From: Chitinophagales bacterium
Lineage (GTDB): Bacteria; Bacteroidota; Bacteroidia; Chitinophagales; Chitinophagaceae
Assembly (NCBI GenBank): GCA_020636505.1
Contig: JACJXR010000006.1
Span: 116,812 to 180,811 of the forward strand
DNA length: 64,000 nucleotides
Direction: 5' to 3'
The notes under the pieces were generated by a model that worked only from the letters and a program-made list of their open reading frames with translations, had not been told where the DNA came from and did not search any database. Numbering within the stretch: the stretch's first letter is position 1; the number at the start of each line of letters is the position of its first letter. The position numbers were made by a program, and so were the translations under genes. Positions 59,998 to 64,000 of the stretch are shown piece after piece.

Positions 59998-61770
59998 ATG
60001 AAGATATTATCTCTCGTATCGAGTATGCTCTTGGCTCTGACAGTAAGTGCGCAAACCATTCCTCAAAGCAGGCTTGCCGACTGGTCAACAGCCGGTTATA
60101 TAGATACTTTACCCACTTATACCAATACGGTCAATATTTTGAATTATGGAGGTAGCGGTAACGGCACCACTCCAAACGACAACGCCATTATCAATGCCAT
60201 TACTGCACTTGGTGGAGCAGCAGGTATCATATACTTTCCTGCGGGAGATTATTTGTTCAATCAGCAAATGGTGCTGAACCGTGACAGTGTCATAATAAAA
60301 GGAGACGGTGTCTCAACTCGATTGTTGTTCGACTTGTCGGGCAGTATTATCGATGCCATCAATATTCCCGGAACAATGGTATTTCAAACAACAGATGTAG
60401 CAGGCAGTATTTCAAAAGATGATACAATATTGACGTTGAGCAGTGCAAGCTCTTATGATGTCGGTGATCATTTGTTGCTATCAGGTAATGACAGTGCTCT
60501 TATTGCATCACCATGGGCATACAATACTGTAGGCCAGATATTGAAGGTTGTAGGAAAGCAGGGTAATGACCTTACAGTTTCCGAAAAGATAAGAAGAAAT
60601 TATTCTACGGATTTCAAAGCAGGTGTAAGTAAGTTAGACCCTGTAAAAGGCGTCGGTATAGAATGCCTGTATATCGAAAGGATTGACTCCACATCGCAAC
60701 AAACCAACAACATTCATTTTAACAGAGCTGCCGAGTGTTGGGTGGTAGGTGTGGAGAGCAATAAGTCGAACTTTGCTCATGTGGCCATGAGTTACTCCAC
60801 TCATATCACTGTTCGTGGTTGTTATTTCCATCACGCACATTCATACGGAGAGTCGGGCAGAGCATATGGTGCATTGCTGCAATATACAAGTGGAGATTGT
60901 CTTGTTGAGAACAATATATTCGAACATCTAAGACATTCCATGCTTGTACAGGCCGGCGCAAACGGCAATGTCATCTCTTACAACTACTCCTTCGATACTC
61001 ATTGGGACCAAGCTCCTTTGCCGAGCAATTCGGCTGGAGATATGGTATGTCATGGTAATTACCCATACCTGAATTTGTTTGAAGGTAACATCGGACAAAA
61101 TATTATTGTAGATGACTCTCATGGTATAAACGGACCGTACAATACATTTTTTAGGAACAGAGCAGAGTTATATGGTGTGTTTATGAACAACAACCCTGCA
61201 AGCGATAGTGTCAACTATGTAGGCAATGAGATAACAAATACAGGCGCATCGTTCGGGTTGTATTTCCTTAATGGAAACGGACATCTGCAACATGCGAACA
61301 ATGTAAAGGGCAGCATCACACCGATAGGTACAGGAACCTTGGCGGAGAAATCGCTGTACTTGACAGGTCCTCCGGGCTATTGGTCCAATCTTGATACTTT
61401 CTCATCCATTGGAACACCACATGTGTACAATCAAGGTACACTGGCTGCAAAAAGACGAGCCGCTACCAATGCCAAGACAGACTGTAGAAAGAACCCCAAG
61501 TATGTATCTATAAAGCAATTGTCTGAAGTGGGGAAAATGCAAGTGTACCCCAACCCTATACAAGATGAGTTGAACGTTGTTTTATCTGAAAGCAAAGGTG
61601 CACAGTATACAATCTATACAATATCAGGTATTGGTATTAAGACAGGTATGTTACAGAATGGCAGCAATTCCATCAATTGCAGTGCATTACCGGTAGGATG
61701 GTATACATTGAGTATATCATCCTCTGATGGTAAAGTATACAGACAAAAGCTTGTTAAGCTTAGTCGATAA
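59998..61770 (+). CDS. Pectate-lyase-like beta-helix protein with T9SS type A sorting domain
   Basis: About 590 residues from the ATG at 59998 (MKILSLVSSMLLALTVSAQ); the open frame extends to a TTG at 59950. The sequence resembles GH28/pectate-lyase-type proteins: an early block NAIINAITALGGAAGIIYFPAGDYLF, the typical AGDAIQxAIdAAAxxGGGTVxxPpGxY-like opening of these proteins, then repeated short strands and turns of a beta-helix (NNIFEHLRHSMLVQAGANGNVISYN). T9SS domain at the end (VYPNPIQDELNVVLSES). Catalytic residues cannot be assigned, so the carbohydrate target is unknown. It overlaps the convergent gene by 11 bp. Confidence 0.85.
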   Translation: MKILSLVSSMLLALTVSAQTIPQSRLADWSTAGYIDTLPTYTNTVNILNYGGSGNGTTPNDNAIINAITALGGAAGIIYFPAGDYLFNQQMVLNRDSVIIKGDGVSTRLLFDLSGSIIDAINIPGTMVFQTTDVAGSISKDDTILTLSSASSYDVGDHLLLSGNDSALIASPWAYNTVGQILKVVGKQGNDLTVSEKIRRNYSTDFKAGVSKLDPVKGVGIECLYIERIDSTSQQTNNIHFNRAAECWVVGVESNKSNFAHVAMSYSTHITVRGCYFHHAHSYGESGRAYGALLQYTSGDCLVENNIFEHLRHSMLVQAGANGNVISYNYSFDTHWDQAPLPSNSAGDMVCHGNYPYLNLFEGNIGQNIIVDDSHGINGPYNTFFRNRAELYGVFMNNNPASDSVNYVGNEITNTGASFGLYFLNGNGHLQHANNVKGSITPIGTGTLAEKSLYLTGPPGYWSNLDTFSSIGTPHVYNQGTLAAKRRAATNAKTDCRKNPKYVSIKQLSEVGKMQVYPNPIQDELNVVLSESKGAQYTIYTISGIGIKTGMLQNGSNSINCSALPVGWYTLSISSSDGKVYRQKLVKLSR

Positions 61771-63361
61771 GGCTTATCTTCTTTGTAGTGAAAAAGACAT
61801 CGTCAAATGCCACAGTCAAGAACAAAGTTGATGTGCTTGCAATGTTATCCAGTTCTATGTGGTAGCCTTTGCGCGCCAAACGATTGTCTGTCAGTTCACC
61901 CTTTTGCAACATTCTGCCATTGATGTCGGTGATGAAATAATATGCCGTACGATAGTTTTCATTCAGCGGTGTTACATACAAGTCTCTTTTTGCAGGAACA
62001 GGATATACTTCCACATCGTATGGGTTTGTGCCATTAAGCAATTCAACATTCCCCGAAGTAGACTTTATCAACCTTACTTCATAGATGGTATTGTCTGCAC
62101 TTGTATTGCTTGTTTGGTTGTTGGCAAACGGGTTTGCACTTGAGCTTGATATGCCGCCTAGTATATGTCCTATCAGTATTGTGTCCTTATTGAAAAGATG
62201 TTGCTTGATGATACCCGACTCGTAATGGGCAACGCCCTCATTCAGAATAAACTCCGCACTTGCACCTTTGAATGAAGGCATACTATCTGCGAACCTGTAT
62301 TCGGCCAAGTTGCCATTTGATGTTCTTGTTACACGACTAATCGTATTCACGAATGGTACATCGTCGTCCTTGATACGATTGCCGTTTTGATAATAGTATT
62401 GACTGATGCCACCGAAGAACAGCATATGCATCGATTTGCTGTTGCTATCGTAAAAAGAGGTGGTAGCACTATGATAGTTACTTAGGTATTGATTGAAAGA
62501 TGTTTGTGGTACATGGCCCTTAGTTGTAATGTCCACAGGATATAGAAAAGGCAGGTCTACATTTTGTTGAAACACGCCTGATGATATGGTATATCCTTCA
62601 GCGCCGTCAGGGAATATTTGAGGTACAAGATTGTAATCTCTCCTTCTTAAGTGAACAGGGTCAGTTATCGGTGTGTAAGCTGTAAAGCTCAATTGAGAAC
62701 CGCTGTTGTCAATCCCAAACTTGCGTATTTGGTTGGTGTATGTTTGTGTGTATGTGGGGTTGCCCATAGGGTTGTACCTACCATCGAATTTGTGCCCACC
62801 TACCAAGTAAAAAGTATCGGCTATTTTGGCAAGATGCCCACCTGTAACTGCAAATGCAGGGTCGGCTACTTTCTTGAAATATGGGGTAATCGAAGAGCTT
62901 GTCATCACCGCCTGTATCAATCCCGGTATATCCACCGATATCAAATTGTTGAAGGTGATGTGGTCAGTAGCTGTAGTGGAGTATCCATAACCCCCTATTA
63001 TGTACAATGTGTCATTGTCTTGATGGAAGTTCATATTGGTTGACTGCAATTGCTCGGCTAAGGCTGAGCCCAATGGAGTGACACTTGCCGTCCAAAATTG
63101 CTTCGTCGCGATATCTATTACGTATATGTCAGTATTGCTTTGAGCCTGTGGAAAGGTATTGAAGGGTTGCCTTGCGTGTATGCCGTCCTTTCTGCCACCT
63201 ATAACCAGCCATTTGCCGTTGCTTTGTGCAAAGGCATAGGAGTGTAAACCAGGTAGATTTGAGATGCTAACGGGCGTTATATTCACCTTGTAGTCAAAGG
63301 ATTGTGCATTGGAACCAATGTGTAGGAACAATGCTGAAAAGAACAGTAATATGTGTTTCAT
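61760..63361 (-). CDS. Kelch-like beta-propeller protein with T9SS type A sorting domain
   Basis: About 533 residues from Met at 63361 (MKHILLFFSALFLHIGSNAQ), chosen as the start of a signal peptide; the open frame continues ~240 bp further upstream through AT-rich DNA. The first ~400 residues contain repeats such as GKWLVIGGRKDG, DTLYIIGGYGYS and DTFYLVGGHKFDG, the YxxGG kelch pattern. T9SS domain: VEVYPVPAKRDLYVTPL and following strands. It is likely an outer-surface or secreted binding protein; the ligand is unknown. Confidence 0.82.
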   Translation of the reverse strand: MKHILLFFSALFLHIGSNAQSFDYKVNITPVSISNLPGLHSYAFAQSNGKWLVIGGRKDGIHARQPFNTFPQAQSNTDIYVIDIATKQFWTASVTPLGSALAEQLQSTNMNFHQDNDTLYIIGGYGYSTTATDHITFNNLISVDIPGLIQAVMTSSSITPYFKKVADPAFAVTGGHLAKIADTFYLVGGHKFDGRYNPMGNPTYTQTYTNQIRKFGIDNSGSQLSFTAYTPITDPVHLRRRDYNLVPQIFPDGAEGYTISSGVFQQNVDLPFLYPVDITTKGHVPQTSFNQYLSNYHSATTSFYDSNSKSMHMLFFGGISQYYYQNGNRIKDDDVPFVNTISRVTRTSNGNLAEYRFADSMPSFKGASAEFILNEGVAHYESGIIKQHLFNKDTILIGHILGGISSSSANPFANNQTSNTSADNTIYEVRLIKSTSGNVELLNGTNPYDVEVYPVPAKRDLYVTPLNENYRTAYYFITDINGRMLQKGELTDNRLARKGYHIELDNIASTSTLFLTVAFDDVFFTTKKISLID

Positions 63362-63554
63362 TTGGATGTATATAAGGCACAATATTAGATTCTTGAACCC
63401 ATATTTGCGGTAACTTATGTTACAATAGCCAACCCTAAAAATAAATACATATACCCTTGATGTAAATATGAGTTTTAGTACATAATATTGCATCGCCGCT
63501 TTTAAAACCGGCACAAGTAACATATCGTTCAAACACTGCGGAAAAGATTTTGTG
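63362..63554. other. Divergent intergenic region of kelch and 2OG-oxygenase genes
   Basis: A 193-bp region with TAATATTG elements (one mismatch to TAnnTTTG) on both strands: plus at 63483-63490 and minus at about 63380-63387. No dyads or small genes were found. Confidence 0.35.
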
Positions 63555-64000
63555 ATGAGAGAGAAGTTTGAAGAACTTGTGGACGGTTTCGTGAACAACA
63601 GAGTGGGGGTTGCCCCATCATTTATCCCTCAAGAACTTATTGCTGCACTGCAAAAAGACCTTTCAGAAATCCATTTCAACGGGCTGATGAGCGAAGCGGG
63701 TGTAGGTAATATCGCATCGAGAGTATACGCTCCCGAAATAAGGAAAGACAAGATCTATTGGCTGGACAACAAGAGTAAGAATATCAACCAACAGCAGTTT
63801 CTCGACATCGTTGCACAGTTTGTAAGCTACCTCAACAGTACTTGTTATACAGGTCTCAACGACTATGAGTTTCACTTTGCGGTATACGAGCCCGGTAGTT
63901 TTTACAAGAAGCATAAAGACCAATTCAGAAACGATACAGGACGTAAGTTCTCATTCATTACATACCTGAATGACAACTGGACCGACGGTGACGGTGGGCA
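63555..64000 (+). CDS. 2OG-Fe(II) oxygenase, N-terminal part (3' truncated by window)
   Basis: An open frame of 148 residues that runs off the right edge. It starts MREKFEELVDGFVNNRVGVA. The iron-binding His and Asp of the HxD motif are at residues 120 and 122 in FYKKHKDQFRND, followed by GRKFSFITYLNDNW, which fits the SM-20/prolyl-4-hydroxylase-like family. It would hydroxylate protein or small-molecule substrates using 2-oxoglutarate and O2. The distal His and the 2OG-binding Arg are outside the window. Confidence 0.85.
   Translation, partial: MREKFEELVDGFVNNRVGVAPSFIPQELIAALQKDLSEIHFNGLMSEAGVGNIASRVYAPEIRKDKIYWLDNKSKNINQQQFLDIVAQFVSYLNSTCYTGLNDYEFHFAVYEPGSFYKKHKDQFRNDTGRKFSFITYLNDNWTDGDGG

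Noticed and set aside
1..64000. tRNA, rRNA, CRISPR array, transposase or prophage gene
   Set aside because: None could be recognised by eye in the intergenic regions or reading frames; small RNAs may have been missed because no covariance search was possible.

Overview
The window looks like chromosomal core DNA from a member of the Bacteroidota, probably a Chitinophagaceae-like lineage. The evidence is: several secreted proteins ending in type IX secretion (T9SS) type A sorting domains; PorV/PorQ, TonB-dependent receptor and HmuY families; TAnnTTTG-type -7 promoter elements; BlaI/BlaR1 and DUF6624 genes; and an F-type ATP synthase split into two loci. Base composition is moderately AT-rich throughout. 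No rRNA, tRNA, CRISPR array, transposase or phage gene was seen. Nearly all the DNA is coding, and strong perfect-stem terminators lie between many transcription units.

Layout. 1-6151: end of a TonB-dependent receptor, a 1317-residue secreted protein and a PorV/PorQ-family outer-membrane protein, probably one surface/secretion unit. 6235-9780: greA, a HIT hydrolase, an overlapping DUF62/monooxygenase pair and a beta-helix lipoprotein. 9836-11908: a minus-strand set of SRPBCC protein, CarH/LitR-like MerR regulator with an intact W-x9-EH cobalamin-pocket motif, and ECF sigma factor, with repeated TTGTTTA/TAAACAA dyads in its control regions; this is the most interesting regulatory module. 12003-22825: VWA protein, pyrH, gcvT, AlkA-like glycosylase, M28 peptidase, two GT-C-like membrane proteins, two FN3/T9SS proteins and pckA. 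23214-27491: atpB-E-F-H-A, then a T9SS M4 metallopeptidase where atpG would usually be. 30951-34655: unknown secreted and lipoprotein genes and a DPP III lipoprotein. 34707-38874: a BlaI/BlaR1 signalling cluster with three copies of a TonB-C-like domain. 38932-45571: lon, an outer-membrane barrel, a TlpA-like lipoprotein, a HmuY-family protein and a MORN/TonB-C protein. 45702-47485: atpD-atpC. 47565-57646: FtsX/LolC-like permease, GNAT/FemAB-like protein, two orphan lipoproteins, DUF4261, grpE-dnaJ (preceded by 10-bp-phased GCAACAA repeats), SulP transporter, mnmD, DUF1648 and CBS proteins. 57867-64000: a lipoprotein, three T9SS cargo proteins and the start of a 2OG-Fe(II) oxygenase.

How the genes fit together. 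The atp genes at the two loci encode one enzyme lacking only gamma (and any AtpI) here, and both loci carry a similar TA(T/C)CTTTGCGC promoter core. The BlaI gene begins inside a perfect 18-bp palindrome, suggesting autoregulation of the BlaI-DUF6624-BlaR1 unit. The CarH-like/ECF/SRPBCC set resembles light- and cobalamin-responsive carotenoid regulators elsewhere, but no carotenoid or photolyase gene is in the window. Assignments come from reading the sequence and recalling family motifs; no database search was run.
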